The position numbers and the translations under genes were made by a program. Positions 31,550 to 41,936 of a stretch of DNA of 64,000 nucleotides are shown here, piece after piece; position 1 is the stretch's first letter; each line of letters opens with the position of its first letter. Below the pieces are notes generated by a model that was not told the origin of the DNA, did no database searches, and saw only the letters and a list, made by a program, of their open reading frames with translations. Source of the stretch: an uncultured Eubacteriales bacterium (GTDB lineage Bacteria > Bacillota > Clostridia > Oscillospirales > Acutalibacteraceae); assembly GCA_934552855.1 (NCBI GenBank), contig CAKTEU010000009.1, forward strand, positions 1-64,000, written 5' to 3'.

Positions 31550-34090
31550 ATGCCGAGAGATAAATACAGAGTTCACGAGGTTGCAAAGGATTTCGGTATC
31601 AACAGCAAAAAAATCCTCGAAATTCTTGACGGCGGTTCTGCCGAGCCGAGAAAACACATGACGGCTCTTGAAGACGCAGAACTTGACCTTATTTTTGACA
31701 CGATTACAAAGCAAAACGAAGTTGAATCCTTTGACGCATACTTTGCCGCCGGCGAAAGAGAAAAGGCCGAAAAAGCCGCAGCCGCCGAGGTAAAGGAAGC
31801 TCCTGCCGAAGAACCGGCAAAAGAAGAAGCAAAACCGGAAGCAAAGGAAGAAAAGAAACCTTCAAAAGCACCGGAAAAGAAAGCCGCAAAGGCCGAAAAG
31901 ACCGAAAAGACCGCAAGGCCCGAAAGCAAAAAGGACGAAAAGAAACCCGAGCCCAAAAAGTCCGAACCCAAAAAGTCCGAACCCAAAAAGTCCGAAGCCA
32001 AAAAGCCGGAAAGCAAAAAGCCCGAACAGCAAAAGGCTGCCGCTCCCGCCGCACTTTCAAAGAAAGAAGAAAAGGCAAAGGAAAAAGCCAACAAACCGCT
32101 TCAGGCAAGAACAAAGGGCGAAAAGAAACATATCGACACAAGAAGCAGCAACGTTGACCTTGAAAAATACAACGAACGCTATGAACAGATTGCCCCGGCG
32201 AACAAAATGCGTGACATGGGTGCTTCAAAGCAAAAAATCAAGCAAAAGAGTCAGCAATACAGAAAACAGGGTATGCGTTCTTCAAAGCGTGAAACCGAAG
32301 CCGAAAGACTCAAGAGAATTGCCGCCGAAAGAGCCAAAAAGCAGATTACAATCAAAGTTCCCGAAGAAATCACTGTCGGCGAGCTTGCTTCAATGCTCAA
32401 GATGACTGCTTCCGAAGTCATCAAAAAGCTCTTCTCGCTCGGCGTAATGGCAACCGTTAACGAAGTTATTGATTATGACACCGCCGAAATCGTTGCAACC
32501 GAACTCGGTGCAAAGGTTGAAAAACAGGTTGTTGTTTCAATTGAAGAAAGAATTATTGATGACAGCGAAGACAAGGAAGAAGACCTTCAAAAGCGTGATC
32601 CCGTTGTTGTTGTTATGGGACACGTTGACCACGGCAAAACTTCAATACTTGACGCAATCAGAAACACCGCTGTTACCGAAACCGAAGCCGGCGGAATTAC
32701 TCAGCACATCGGTGCTTACAGGGTTGAATGCGGCGGTCAGATGATCACCTTCCTTGACACTCCGGGTCACGCCGCTTTCACCTCAATGAGAGCCAGAGGC
32801 GCAATGGCAACGGATATCGCCGTTTTGGTTGTTGCCGCCGACGACGGAATAATGCCGCAGACAATTGAAGCTATCAACCACGCAAAGGCGGCGGGAATCC
32901 AAATTATTGTTGCAATCAACAAAATGGATAAAGAGGGCGCAAACCCCGAAAGAATTAAACAGCAGCTTACAGAATATAACCTCGTTCCCGAAGAATGGGG
33001 CGGCGACACAATCTGCGTTCCCGTTTCGGCAAAGACCCAGATGGGTATTGATTCGCTGCTTGAATCAATCCTTCTTGTTGCCGAAATGGCAGAGCTTAAG
33101 GCTAACCCGAACAGAGCCGCAAAGGGCGTTGTTATTGAAGCAAGACTTGACAAGGGCAGAGGCCCCGTTGCAACGCTTCTTGTTCAAAACGGAACTCTTC
33201 ATGCCGGTGACACAATCGTTGCCGGAACGGCAGTCGGCCGTGTTCGTGTAATGGTCAACGAAAAAGGCAGAAGACTCAAAGATGCCGGTCCTTCCGTACC
33301 CGTTGAAATCACGGGTCTTGCGGAAACTCCGAACGCAGGCGACAGCTTTGATGCCGTTTCGGATGAAAAGCTTGCAAGGGAACTTGTTGAACAAAGAAAG
33401 CAAAAGGAAAAGGAAGAACAGTTCAAGGCGTTCCACAAGGTTACGCTCGACAACCTTTTCTCATCGCTTAAGGAAGGCGAAATGAAAGAGCTTGCAATCG
33501 TTGTTAAGGCTGACGTTCAAGGCTCGGTTGAAGCCGTTAAGCAAAACCTTGAAAAGCTTTCAAACGATGAGGTTCGTGTTCGTGTAATTCACGGCGGTGT
33601 CGGAGCAATCAACGATTCGGACGTTATGCTTGCAAACGTTTCAAATGCAATCATCGTCGGCTTTAATGTTCGCCCGGACGCAAACGCTCAGGCAACCGCA
33701 GAGCGTGAAGGCGTTGAAATGAGAATGTATCGTGTTATTTACGACTGCATTGAAGAAGTTGAGGCCGCAATGAAGGGTATGCTTGCTCCAAAGTTCCGTG
33801 AAGTTGCGCTCGGCAAGGTTGAAGTCAGAACCGTTATGAACCTTTCCTCCGCAGGCAAAATCGCCGGCAGCTATGTTCTTGACGGCAAGATTACAAGGAA
33901 CGCACAAATTCGTGTTGTTCGTGACGGTATTGTTGTTGCCGAAGATGAAATTGCTTCGCTTCGCCGATTCAAGGACGACGTTAAGGAAGTTGCTTCCGGC
34001 TTTGAATGCGGTATCGGACTTACAAAGTTCAACGATATCAAGGAAGGTGACATTCTTGAAGCCTTCATGATGGAAGAATACAGAGAATGA
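31550..34090 (+). CDS. infB: Translation initiation factor IF-2
   Basis: The 846-residue IF-2 begins with an IF2-N subdomain ([26 protein letters not shown]). A long Ala/Glu/Lys/Pro linker contains an 18-bp tandem repeat coding for KKSEPK units (31947-32012). A second IF2-N module (about 265-320) and the GTPase follow: [10 protein letters not shown] (G1), DTPGHAAF (G3), NKMDKEG (G4). The C-terminal domains bind fMet-tRNA. AAAGGA precedes the ATG at 31550, only 4 nt after ylxQ. It places initiator tRNA on the 30S subunit. Confidence 0.97.
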   Translation: MPRDKYRVHEVAKDFGINSKKILEILDGGSAEPRKHMTALEDAELDLIFDTITKQNEVESFDAYFAAGEREKAEKAAAAEVKEAPAEEPAKEEAKPEAKEEKKPSKAPEKKAAKAEKTEKTARPESKKDEKKPEPKKSEPKKSEPKKSEAKKPESKKPEQQKAAAPAALSKKEEKAKEKANKPLQARTKGEKKHIDTRSSNVDLEKYNERYEQIAPANKMRDMGASKQKIKQKSQQYRKQGMRSSKRETEAERLKRIAAERAKKQITIKVPEEITVGELASMLKMTASEVIKKLFSLGVMATVNEVIDYDTAEIVATELGAKVEKQVVVSIEERIIDDSEDKEEDLQKRDPVVVVMGHVDHGKTSILDAIRNTAVTETEAGGITQHIGAYRVECGGQMITFLDTPGHAAFTSMRARGAMATDIAVLVVAADDGIMPQTIEAINHAKAAGIQIIVAINKMDKEGANPERIKQQLTEYNLVPEEWGGDTICVPVSAKTQMGIDSLLESILLVAEMAELKANPNRAAKGVVIEARLDKGRGPVATLLVQNGTLHAGDTIVAGTAVGRVRVMVNEKGRRLKDAGPSVPVEITGLAETPNAGDSFDAVSDEKLARELVEQRKQKEKEEQFKAFHKVTLDNLFSSLKEGEMKELAIVVKADVQGSVEAVKQNLEKLSNDEVRVRVIHGGVGAINDSDVMLANVSNAIIVGFNVRPDANAQATAEREGVEMRMYRVIYDCIEEVEAAMKGMLAPKFREVALGKVEVRTVMNLSSAGKIAGSYVLDGKITRNAQIRVVRDGIVVAEDEIASLRRFKDDVKEVASGFECGIGLTKFNDIKEGDILEAFMMEEYRE

Positions 34091-34098
34091 TTCTTCCG

Positions 34099-34124
34099 CT
34101 CAAAGCAATAAAAATCGCTTTGAG
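34099..34124 (+). other. Intercistronic hairpin between infB and rbfA
   Basis: CTCAAAGC and GCTTTGAG form a perfect 8-bp stem with a 10-nt A/T-rich loop and no U-tract. It probably protects or processes the operon mRNA rather than ending it. Confidence 0.45.
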
Positions 34125-34142
34125 AGAAAGGAAATTATTGCT

Positions 34143-34505
34143 ATGGCAGGTTTCAGAAAAGACCGTGTGTCCGAAGACATACGAAGAGAAATCACTGCGC
34201 TGATCCGTGAACTTAAAGATCCGCGGGTGAAAGATAAAATGCTCACCGTTGTCAGAGTTGAGGTAAGCTCCGACGCTTCCTTTGCAAAAGTTTTTGTCAG
34301 TGCTCTTTCAGGCATTGACGAAGCAAAGGAGGCTGTCAAGGGTCTCACTGCCGCAACGGGACTTCTCAGGCGTGAGGTAGGAAATCGGCTTCACCTGAGA
34401 AAAGCACCGGAAATAAAATTTGTTGCGGACGATTCCGTTGAACAGGGCGTTAAGCTTTTTGAAAAGCTTGACAAAGCCAAAAGAGGAACACACGATGAAG
34501 ATTGA
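34143..34505 (+). CDS. rbfA: Ribosome-binding factor A
   Basis: The 120-residue KH-fold protein starts MAGFRKDRVSEDIRREITALIRELKDPRVKDKMLTVVRVEVSSDASFAKVFVS in pieces typical of RbfA. The end (LRREVGNRLHLRKAPEIKFVADDSVEQG) is also typical. It matures the 5' end of 16S rRNA. Its stop overlaps the next gene by 11 nt. Confidence 0.95.
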   Translation: MAGFRKDRVSEDIRREITALIRELKDPRVKDKMLTVVRVEVSSDASFAKVFVSALSGIDEAKEAVKGLTAATGLLRREVGNRLHLRKAPEIKFVADDSVEQGVKLFEKLDKAKRGTHDED

Positions 34506-35439
34506 TTTTTCACGTGCCGTTTCGCTCCTTCGTGAAAATGATGATTTTATTATTCTTACTCATGCAAGTGCGGACGGCGACACGCTCGGCGGCGGCTTTG
34601 CGCTGCTTACGGCACTTAAAAGCCTTGGCAAAAAGGCAAAGCTTGTAAACAACGACCCGATTGCGGAAAAATACCGCTTCCTTATTGCCGAAAGCGATGA
34701 CATCGGCGACGACGGCTTTGTTGTCAGCGTTGATGTTGCGGATAAAGTCCTTCTCGGAAAAGAGACAAACGAAAGGTTTGGCGCCAGGGTCTCTCTTGCA
34801 ATCGACCACCATTCAACAAACAAGCTTTTTGCAAAGGAAACTTATGTTGAAGGCTCTTCCGCTTCCGCATGCGAGATTGTGTATCTCATCATAAAGGCAC
34901 TCGGTGTAAAAATTGACGAAGAAATCGCAACAAGGCTTTATACCGGCTGTTCAACCGACACAGGGTGTTTCCGCTATTCAAACGTTACGCCGAGAACACA
35001 CCGAATCGCCGCCGACCTCATTGAGCTTGGCGCAAGGCACGGCGAGGTCAACGTAAGAATGTTTGAAACAAAAAAGCCCGGCTTTTTAAAGCTTCAAAGT
35101 CTTTGCCTTGCTTCGCTTGAGCTTTTTTTCGGTGGAAAAGTCAGCGTGATCACCGTTACGCAAAAAATGCTTTCCGAGTGCTCCTGCGGCGAAGAGGACT
35201 GCGATGCAATTGTTGCGCTTTCACGCCAGATTGAGGGCGTTCAGGCCGGCATAACGTTCAAGGAAAAAAAGGACGGATCATATAAAGTTTCCGTCCGCAC
35301 ACATGAAAGCCTTGATGCGGCCGTGTTCTGTTCGGCTTTTGGCGGCGGCGGACACGCAAGGGCGGCAGGCTGCCAGTTTGACTGCCCGCTTGAAGAAGCG
35401 AAAAAAGCGGTTCTTGATGAAATGAAAAAGTATTTTTAA
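34495..35439 (+). CDS. nrnA: DHH/DHHA1 phosphoesterase, NrnA (nanoRNase/pAp phosphatase)
   Basis: The 314-residue enzyme carries the DHH metal motifs (THASADGDTLGGGFAL, VSVDVAD, AIDHHSTN, GCSTDTGCFRYSN) and the C-terminal DHHA1 glycine-rich signature GGGGHARAAGCQF. It degrades short oligoribonucleotides and 3'-phosphoadenosine-5'-phosphate. It is translationally coupled to rbfA and lies between rbfA and truB, the common Firmicutes position. Confidence 0.93.
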   Translation: MKIDFSRAVSLLRENDDFIILTHASADGDTLGGGFALLTALKSLGKKAKLVNNDPIAEKYRFLIAESDDIGDDGFVVSVDVADKVLLGKETNERFGARVSLAIDHHSTNKLFAKETYVEGSSASACEIVYLIIKALGVKIDEEIATRLYTGCSTDTGCFRYSNVTPRTHRIAADLIELGARHGEVNVRMFETKKPGFLKLQSLCLASLELFFGGKVSVITVTQKMLSECSCGEEDCDAIVALSRQIEGVQAGITFKEKKDGSYKVSVRTHESLDAAVFCSAFGGGGHARAAGCQFDCPLEEAKKAVLDEMKKYF

Positions 35440-35451
35440 GGAGACAAAAGT

Positions 35452-36345
35452 GTGAACGGTTTTGTTTTTGTTGACAAGCCGAAGGATATTTCGTCGTTTT
35501 TGCTTTGCGCAAAGGTTCGGCGGGTTTTCGGCGAAAAAAAGTCCGGTCACACCGGAACTCTTGACCCGATGGCGACGGGCGCAATGGTTGTTGCGCTTTC
35601 TGCGGCAACAAGGTTCATTGAACTTATTCCCGAAACGGGAAAAGCTTATAAAGCCTCGTTTCTTTTCGGAAAAGAAACTGACACGCTTGACATTACGGGC
35701 AGCGTCATTTCGGTTTGCGACGTTTCGGTGACGAAAGCGCAGATTGAAGCCGAACTTCAAAAATTTAAAGGCGAAACGTTTCAGCTTCCGCCGATGTATT
35801 CCGCACTGAAAAAGGACGGAGTACGACTTTATGAACTTGCAAGAAAAGGCGAAAGCATTGAGCGTGAAAGGCGAAAAATCAATATTACTGAACTTCGTCT
35901 GATTTCTTATGACGAAAAAAGCCATGAGGGCGAACTTTATGTTGCCTGTTCGGCCGGAACCTATATCCGCTCGCTGATTGCGGATATAGGAGAAGCACTT
36001 TCAACAAAGGCTGTTATGACATCGCTCAGACGGGTGAAAGCGAACGCCGCTTCAATCGAACAGTGTTTCACGCTCGCTGAACTTGAAAAGCTCAAAGAGG
36101 CGGACAGGCTTTCTGAAGCGATTGTTCCGATTGAGGACGTGCTTTCCTTTGAAAAAATAACCGTCAGCGAAAACCAGGCAAAACGCTTTTCAAACGGCGG
36201 CGAGCTTTTTCTTGAACGATTGCAAAAGGGTACGGTTGACGGTGTGCTTTACAGCGTATTTTCGCCGAAAAAAGAATTCCTCGGTGTTGCGGTTTCCGAT
36301 TATGAGCGGGGACTTTTGAAACCGAGAAAAATCATGAGCAAATAA
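35452..36345 (+). CDS. truB: tRNA pseudouridine-55 synthase
   Basis: The 297-residue TruB shows VDKPKDISSF, the catalytic-loop region KKSGHTGTLDPMATGAMVVA with the catalytic Asp in TLDP, and YEL-type motif RLYELARKGE. A C-terminal PUA-like region follows. It modifies U55 in the T-loop of tRNAs. The start codon is GTG at 35452, with AAGGAG 7-8 nt upstream. Confidence 0.94.
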   Translation: MNGFVFVDKPKDISSFLLCAKVRRVFGEKKSGHTGTLDPMATGAMVVALSAATRFIELIPETGKAYKASFLFGKETDTLDITGSVISVCDVSVTKAQIEAELQKFKGETFQLPPMYSALKKDGVRLYELARKGESIERERRKINITELRLISYDEKSHEGELYVACSAGTYIRSLIADIGEALSTKAVMTSLRRVKANAASIEQCFTLAELEKLKEADRLSEAIVPIEDVLSFEKITVSENQAKRFSNGGELFLERLQKGTVDGVLYSVFSPKKEFLGVAVSDYERGLLKPRKIMSK

Positions 36346-36389
36346 AATTTTTTATGTTTACATAATTACCTCAAAGCGGGGGATCAAAA

Positions 36390-37313
36390 TTGTTTAAGAC
36401 GGATAATAAATTGTGCGGAGACTGCCTTTTGGCTCTCGGAAATTTTGACGGAATCCACAAAGGGCACAGGGCCGTTCTTGAAAAAGCGCTTTTTGAAGCT
36501 GAAAAAAGGGGTCTCGTTCCTGCGGTTCTTCTTTTTGACGAACACCCTAAAAAGGTTCTTTTCGGTGAAGCTCCGCCTTCGCTGATTACGGAAAGCGACA
36601 AAAGGGAACAGCTTTCAAAAATGGGCTTTTCTCTTGTTACCGTCTCGTTTGAAAAAATCCGGAACCTTTCCGCTGCGGAGTTTTTGACAAAAATTTATTG
36701 CTCGCTTAATGTTCGTGCGATATCCTGCGGATATAACTATCGTTTCGGAAAAAATGCCGAAGGCGACACCGCCGTTTTAAAGACCGAATGCGAAAAGCTC
36801 GGAATAACGCTTTTTGTTGCGCCTCAGCAGATTTTTGAAGGTGAGCCGATAAGCTCAACAAGAATCCGCACCGCCCTTCAAAACGGAGAAGTAAAAAGGG
36901 CTAACGCCATGCTTGGCAGAGAGTTTTCCTATTGCATTGAAGTTGTCAGCGGCGACAGAAGAGGAAGGCTTCTCGGTTTTCCGACAATCAATCAGTTTTT
37001 CCCGCCGAACTTTGTGAAGCTTCGAAAGGGCGTTTATGCTTCAAAGGTCAGGCTTTCGCATAAATGGTATCCTGCAGTGACAAATATCGGAACACGTCCG
37101 ACCGTTGACGGCGAAAGCTTCCGCAGCGAAACGTGTATTCTCGGCTTTTCGGGCGACCTTTACGGCGCAGAAGTTGAAGTTTTTCTTCTTGATTTTTTGC
37201 GTGACGAAACAAAGTTTGCGTCGCTTGAAGAACTCACAAACGCAATAAGCCGTGATGCAAAAAAGGCACGAAAAATATATGAAGCGACCGAAGAAAACAG
37301 GCCGCAAGTCTAA
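36390..37313 (+). CDS. ribF: Bifunctional riboflavin kinase / FAD synthetase
   Basis: The 307-residue enzyme makes FMN and FAD. The N-terminal adenylyltransferase half has LALGNFDGIHKGHRAVL, LFDEHPKKVLFG and STRIRTALQNGEVKRANAMLGR. The C-terminal riboflavin kinase half has GRLLGFPTINQFFP, GVYASKV and TNIGTRPTVDG. The start appears to be TTG at 36390, after GGGGGA; no ATG fits. Confidence 0.93.
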   Translation: MFKTDNKLCGDCLLALGNFDGIHKGHRAVLEKALFEAEKRGLVPAVLLFDEHPKKVLFGEAPPSLITESDKREQLSKMGFSLVTVSFEKIRNLSAAEFLTKIYCSLNVRAISCGYNYRFGKNAEGDTAVLKTECEKLGITLFVAPQQIFEGEPISSTRIRTALQNGEVKRANAMLGREFSYCIEVVSGDRRGRLLGFPTINQFFPPNFVKLRKGVYASKVRLSHKWYPAVTNIGTRPTVDGESFRSETCILGFSGDLYGAEVEVFLLDFLRDETKFASLEELTNAISRDAKKARKIYEATEENRPQV

Positions 37314-37332
37314 AATAAAGGACAAAAAAACA

Positions 37333-38013
37333 ATGAAAAAACTTAACGTTAAAGCGGTATTTTTTGATTTTGACGATACGCTCCAAAGCAGAAAGGGAGC
37401 ATACAGAATTTACTGCGAAAACTTTTTGACAAAATATTTTCCCGACATTTCAAATGAAGAACGGGAAAAAAAGCTTGACGAAATGGAGGAGCACGTTGAC
37501 GGCGGCTATAAGGAAAGGGAGGTTTATTTTCCGGAACTTATTAAGCTTTGGAACTGGAAGAACCACCCGCCGATGCAGGAGCTTTTCGATTCGTTCAATT
37601 ATGACTACGGAAAAAATGTTGATATGCTCCCCGGTGCAATTGACGTTCTGAAAGAGATTAAACGTAGAGGATACATTCTCGGCGCAATCACAAACGGTGT
37701 TTCCTCGCTTCAGAATATGAAGCTTGACACCGCCGGAATAAGGGAACTTTTTGACGTTGTTGTGGTTTCGGGTGACATCGGAATCTATAAACCCGACAGG
37801 CGGATTTTTGATGAGGCTGTAAAGCGTGCGGGAGTTAAAAATGAAGAAAGCCTTTTTGTCGGTGACCACCCGATTAACGACGTTGAAGGCGCACTCGGTG
37901 CAAACATGAAGGTTATCCGCATGAATTACGGCGATTTCAAGGGCAAAGGACTCGGAAAAAAAGGTGTCTTTGCCGAAATTGAAGACATAAGAGATGTTCT
38001 CAATTACCTTTAA
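37333..38013 (+). CDS. HAD family hydrolase (YjjG-like)
   Basis: The 226-residue HAD phosphatase has motif I DFDDTLQSRKG, motif II AITNG, motif III K in YKPDRRIF and motif IV GDHPINDVEGA, with a helical cap between I and II. The type is that of YjjG/HAD-1A nucleotidases and haloacid dehalogenases; it may act on nucleoside monophosphates or similar small phosphates. It follows ribF by 19 nt with AAAGGA upstream, so it could supply the FMN-related phosphatase step, but that is only positional. Confidence 0.85.
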   Translation: MKKLNVKAVFFDFDDTLQSRKGAYRIYCENFLTKYFPDISNEEREKKLDEMEEHVDGGYKEREVYFPELIKLWNWKNHPPMQELFDSFNYDYGKNVDMLPGAIDVLKEIKRRGYILGAITNGVSSLQNMKLDTAGIRELFDVVVVSGDIGIYKPDRRIFDEAVKRAGVKNEESLFVGDHPINDVEGALGANMKVIRMNYGDFKGKGLGKKGVFAEIEDIRDVLNYL

Positions 38014-38037
38014 TTTTTGAGAAAAGGAGAATTTATT

Positions 38038-39885
38038 GTGATTTGTAATAACTGCTTTTCGCAAATACCCGATGGTGAGACAATTTGTCCGCATTGCAAA
38101 AAAAGAGTTGCAAAAAAGCGATTTCAGATAAATATCCCCGAAGAAAAACTGAATGAAGAATTTTTGAACAAGGCCGATGCTTCATTCCCTTCACCGGAAG
38201 TGAAAACCGAACCGCCGAAGGAAACGACCGAGCAAAAAGCCGAACCGGCTGAAAGTCCGGAAAAAGAGCCGCAAAAACCGGCCGAAAAGCCGGTCGCCGT
38301 TCCGTCAGTTCAAAAAGCCGAAAATCAAACCGTTCAGAGCGCAAAAAAGGCGGCTCCGGTTCAAAAGGGCGAAGCACCTTTGCCGCCGGTCAAAAAAACT
38401 CCGGCAATGCCGAAAGCTAATCCTGCCCGTGAAAAAAGGGAAAGAACCGCCCGTGCGGCCGTTCTTTCAATATGTTCGCTTTGCGCCGCAGTGATGATTG
38501 CACTGACCTTTGTCAGCAAATATACCGATGTTTTTAAAACGTCGTCCGACGCAGTCAAAACCGTTGCACTCTCAGGCTTTACGCACAGCGAAAAAAGTTC
38601 GTTTGAAGATTATGCCGGATACTTTTCCGCATTCCTTGAAAGCGGCTTTAACCGTGACGAAATCAGAAAGGAAGATCTTCTTGAAATGATGAAGCCGCAA
38701 AGCTTTGACGGACTTTATGCCGCATTTTTCAAGGAAGCTTCTTTTGCTACGGATGTGGCTGACCCGGCCGAACGCTTTAAGACCGAAAACGGTTACAGCT
38801 ATTGCAAAATCAAGGCCGCAAACATAAAAAAGATTATGCAAAGCCTTGGTCAGCAGGTTGTTAATTGTGCAAACGGAAAAGATTATTATTACTATGACGG
38901 ATATTATTACTTTGCCTCTTCAAGCAAAGGTTCTTCAAAGCAAAACGCATATTCAATCGAAGTCACCTCATCAAAACGCACGGAGGATGGAAATTTTTAT
39001 GCGCAGTGCATATTTACCGATAAAGACGGAATGAAGAAAACGGTTTACTGCATTGTTTCGCTTGAAAAAAGCGAAGAGGGCAACCGTTGGACTCTTCTTG
39101 AACTTTCCTCCTCGCCGCTTTTCTCTGAAGAAGGCGTGAAGATTGAAGAGGAAAAGAATGAAGCACTTAGCTATTCGCTTGAACGAAAGAAAATTCAGGC
39201 AAAGACCAAAAATGGCATTCTTTTTGCAAATTATATTATCGAATATCCGGTGTTTTTTGCCGAAGAAGACGATGAGGACGGAAAGCGTGCCGCCGCAACG
39301 CTCAACACGCTTTATAACAACCTCATTTCAAAATATGAAGCAAAAGCCAAAAAGGCCGCAGGACTTTATAAGCGTTATCTTAAACTTGGCGGAAAGAAAA
39401 AGGATCTTCCGGCTTATGCCTATGTTTCGCTGAAGGTCACATATAATAAGAATGACTATATCTCGCTTCTTGAAGAGACGAACGAATATCTTCCTGATTT
39501 TTCAAGATTTGAAGAGAAAAAGAAAAATGCAGAAGAAAACGGAGAAACCGTTATGCCGCCCGTTTTGCTTCCGACAACCACTTTTGAAGGCTATACGCTT
39601 GACATCAAGAGCGGCGAATTTCTTAAAAAGGACAGCGTTCTCGGAAAGGATTATTACAGCGTTCAGCAAAGGATTTTTGAAATTTATCTCAAAAACAATA
39701 ATCTTCTTTCCGAAGATTTCAGTGAGCTTCCGTCTGATGACGAAAATATTGGTCAGCTTATCAATTCCTCCGCATGGTGTATCGGTGAAAACGGCGTTTT
39801 GTTCAGCTATGTCGACCCGAAAGGTTATAACGATTCGCTTGTTCTTCCTTTCAGTGACATTGACAATGCGGAAATCAAGTTTTAA
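38038..39885 (+). CDS. Zinc-ribbon membrane protein with DUF3298-like extracytoplasmic domain
   Basis: The 615-residue protein begins with a zinc ribbon (ICNNCFSQIPDGETICPHCKKR). A Pro/Glu/Lys/Ala-rich disordered linker follows (about 30-140), then one membrane segment (about 143-165, AAVLSICSLCAAVMIALTF). A large outer part ends in a DUF3298/RsiV-like domain (about 390-615; TFEGYTLDIKSGEFLKKDSV is its signature). RsiV uses such a domain to sense lysozyme, so a sensing or cell-envelope role is plausible. The start is GTG at 38038, 8 nt after AAAGGAG. Confidence 0.75.
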   Translation: MICNNCFSQIPDGETICPHCKKRVAKKRFQINIPEEKLNEEFLNKADASFPSPEVKTEPPKETTEQKAEPAESPEKEPQKPAEKPVAVPSVQKAENQTVQSAKKAAPVQKGEAPLPPVKKTPAMPKANPAREKRERTARAAVLSICSLCAAVMIALTFVSKYTDVFKTSSDAVKTVALSGFTHSEKSSFEDYAGYFSAFLESGFNRDEIRKEDLLEMMKPQSFDGLYAAFFKEASFATDVADPAERFKTENGYSYCKIKAANIKKIMQSLGQQVVNCANGKDYYYYDGYYYFASSSKGSSKQNAYSIEVTSSKRTEDGNFYAQCIFTDKDGMKKTVYCIVSLEKSEEGNRWTLLELSSSPLFSEEGVKIEEEKNEALSYSLERKKIQAKTKNGILFANYIIEYPVFFAEEDDEDGKRAAATLNTLYNNLISKYEAKAKKAAGLYKRYLKLGGKKKDLPAYAYVSLKVTYNKNDYISLLEETNEYLPDFSRFEEKKKNAEENGETVMPPVLLPTTTFEGYTLDIKSGEFLKKDSVLGKDYYSVQQRIFEIYLKNNNLLSEDFSELPSDDENIGQLINSSAWCIGENGVLFSYVDPKGYNDSLVLPFSDIDNAEIKF

Positions 39886-39895
39886 CAAAAATCAA

Positions 39896-39936
39896 AAATC
39901 TGTTGCAGTCGATATGATTGCAGCAGATTTTTTCTT
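39896..39936 (+). terminator. Terminator of the nusA-ribF-HAD-zinc ribbon transcription unit
   Basis: AAATCTGTTGCA pairs with TGCAGCAGATTT and is followed by TTTCTTTTC. Confidence 0.8.
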
Positions 39937-39994
39937 TTCTGTGCAAATTATAATTTTAAAATTCCAAATAATCCTCACAAGAACGGTCGCAATA

Positions 39995-40003
39995 TGTTAT
40001 AAT
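39995..40003 (+). promoter_or_regulatory. Extended -10 promoter of the hydrogenase operon
   Basis: TGTTATAAT has the TGn extension and a perfect -10 but no good -35 box, pointing to activator dependence or an extended -10 promoter. A leader of about 100 nt follows. Confidence 0.55.
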
Positions 40004-40106
40004 TTATATAGTTCTGTGAAAATTCGATTCGAGCCGAGTTTTTGCATGAAAAAAAGGCAGCCGACCTAATGAACGGCCGCTTTCAAAATCGAGAGGAGTT
40101 TAAGTT

Positions 40107-41936
40107 TTGAGCAGATTATCAATTCCAACCCCGATAAGCGCACAGGGCGTTATTGACGAGATTTACGGAGATCTTGTTCGCCGCCTTCAGGCTAACCCCG
40201 TCAGCGTTTGTCCCGTTGACATGGCTGCCGCCTTTGTCGGTGTCTGCCACAGCCAGTCATGCGGAAAATGTACCCCTTGCCGAGTCGGTCTCGGCCAGCT
40301 TCACAAACTCATTGAATCCGTCCTTGACGGAGACGCAACGGAAAGCACTCTTAACCTCATTGAAAAAACAGCAAGAGTAATTAACGCAACCGCCGACTGT
40401 GCAATCGGTTATGAAGCGGCTCAAATGGTTCTCAGAGGTCTCAACGGCTTCCGTGAAGATTATGAAGCCCATCTTAACGGAACCTGTCTTTGCCGTTTTG
40501 ATAAGGCTGTTCCCTGTGTTTCGCTTTGTCCGGCGAATGTTGACATTCCCGGCTACGTTTCACTTGTCAAAGAGGGAAGATATCAGGATGCGGTTCGCCT
40601 TATCAGAAAGGACAATCCTTTCCCGTCGGCCTGCGCCCTTATTTGCGAGCATCCCTGCGAATCGCACTGCCGCAGACGGCTTGTTGATGCGGCAGTCAAT
40701 ATCAGAGGACTCAAACGCATGGCCGTTGACAATGCCGGCGACGTTCCGGTTCCGCCCTGCGCACCCGCAACCGGCAAAAAGGTTGCCGTAATCGGCGGCG
40801 GTCCGTCCGGTCTTACGGCGGCGTACTTCCTTTCTCTTATGGGACACAAAGTTACCGTTTATGAAAAGAGGAAGTATCTCGGCGGAATGCTTCGCTACGG
40901 CATCCCAAGCTATCGCCTTCCGAGAGAGATTCTTGAAAAGGAAATCGAAACAATTCTTTCAACCGGAATCGATGTCAAAATGGGCGTTGATATCGGAACA
41001 GACATTACTTTTGAAGAAATCAGAAACAATTTTGACGCAACCTATATCGCAATCGGCGCTCATACCGATAACAAACTCGGCATTGAGGGTGAAGACGGAA
41101 ACGGCGTAATTTCTGCCGTTGAAATGCTTCGTATGATCGGTGACGGCGAAATGCCGGATTACACCGGAAAGAACATCGTTGTCATCGGCGGCGGAAACGT
41201 TGCAATGGACTGCACAAGAAGCTCCATGCGTCTCGGCGCAAAAAGCGTAACCTGCGTTTACAGAAGGCGCAGAGAGGACATGACCGCAATGCCCGAAGAG
41301 GTTGAAGGCGCAATGGCGGAGGACTGCGATATTCTTGAGCTTATGACTCCGGAAAAAATTGAGCTTGACGAAAACGGAAATGTTAAGGCTCTTTGGGTCG
41401 CTCCGCAGATGATAAGCAACATCAAAAGGGGAAGACCCGCTCCGATTCGCACCGAAGAACCGCTCAGAAAGCTTGATTGTGACATGATAATTGTTGCAAT
41501 CGGTCAGGCGATTGAATCGCATCACTTTGCAAGCAGCGGTATTCAAACAAAGTGGGGCAGAATCATGGCCGACATGAAAACAATCGTCAGCGACCATGAA
41601 GGTCTTTTCTCCGGCGGCGACTGCGTAACCGGTCCCGCAAGCGCAATCATGGCAATTGCGGCCGGAAAAACCGCAGCGGCTAACATTGACCATTACCTCG
41701 GCTTCGACTCAAAAATCAGCGTTGATGTTGAAATTCCCGAACCTCCGATTGCTCCCCAGCCGCCATGCGGCAGAATCAACCTTTCCGAAAGATCGGCAGA
41801 GGAAAGGAAACATGACTTCCTTCTTATGGAAAATTCAATGACGCTTCAGCAGGCATATCAGGAAGCTTCACGCTGCCTGAGATGTGACAAATTCGGCTAC
41901 GGCGCACTTAAAGGAGGAAGAATATTCAAATGGTAA
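40107..41936 (+). CDS. NuoF-like / GltD-like fusion flavoprotein, partner of the [FeFe] hydrogenase
   Basis: In this 609-residue protein the first 130 residues match the C-terminal iron-sulfur part of NuoF/HydB (HSQSCGKCTPCRVGLGQL and a later DCAIG). The rest is like the small subunit of glutamate synthase. Two [4Fe-4S] motifs come first (CVSLCPANVDIPGY; CALICEHPCESHCRR), then FAD site VAVIGGGPSGLTAAYFL, NAD(P) site IVVIGGGNVAMDCTRSSMRLGA and the end SRCLRCDKFG. It lacks the FMN/NADH domain of NuoF. It probably passes electrons between NAD(P)H and the hydrogenase. The start is TTG at 40107 after GAGGAG. It overlaps hydA by 7 nt. Confidence 0.85.
   Translation: MSRLSIPTPISAQGVIDEIYGDLVRRLQANPVSVCPVDMAAAFVGVCHSQSCGKCTPCRVGLGQLHKLIESVLDGDATESTLNLIEKTARVINATADCAIGYEAAQMVLRGLNGFREDYEAHLNGTCLCRFDKAVPCVSLCPANVDIPGYVSLVKEGRYQDAVRLIRKDNPFPSACALICEHPCESHCRRRLVDAAVNIRGLKRMAVDNAGDVPVPPCAPATGKKVAVIGGGPSGLTAAYFLSLMGHKVTVYEKRKYLGGMLRYGIPSYRLPREILEKEIETILSTGIDVKMGVDIGTDITFEEIRNNFDATYIAIGAHTDNKLGIEGEDGNGVISAVEMLRMIGDGEMPDYTGKNIVVIGGGNVAMDCTRSSMRLGAKSVTCVYRRRREDMTAMPEEVEGAMAEDCDILELMTPEKIELDENGNVKALWVAPQMISNIKRGRPAPIRTEEPLRKLDCDMIIVAIGQAIESHHFASSGIQTKWGRIMADMKTIVSDHEGLFSGGDCVTGPASAIMAIAAGKTAAANIDHYLGFDSKISVDVEIPEPPIAPQPPCGRINLSERSAEERKHDFLLMENSMTLQQAYQEASRCLRCDKFGYGALKGGRIFKW

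Noticed and set aside
31573..32094. A 173-codon Ser/Phe-rich frame on the minus strand
   Set aside because: It lies opposite the Lys/Glu/Pro repeats of infB (AAG/GAA codons read backwards as CTT/TTC). No start signal and an unnatural composition.
35278..35925. A 215-codon minus-strand frame across nrnA and truB
   Set aside because: Both plus-strand genes have complete conserved motifs; this frame is Phe/Lys/Arg-rich shadow sequence.
40959..41693. A 244-codon minus-strand frame opposite the NuoF/GltD fusion gene
   Set aside because: The plus-strand gene has full-length domain motifs. The minus frame has low-complexity Cys/His/Asn content and no ribosome binding site.
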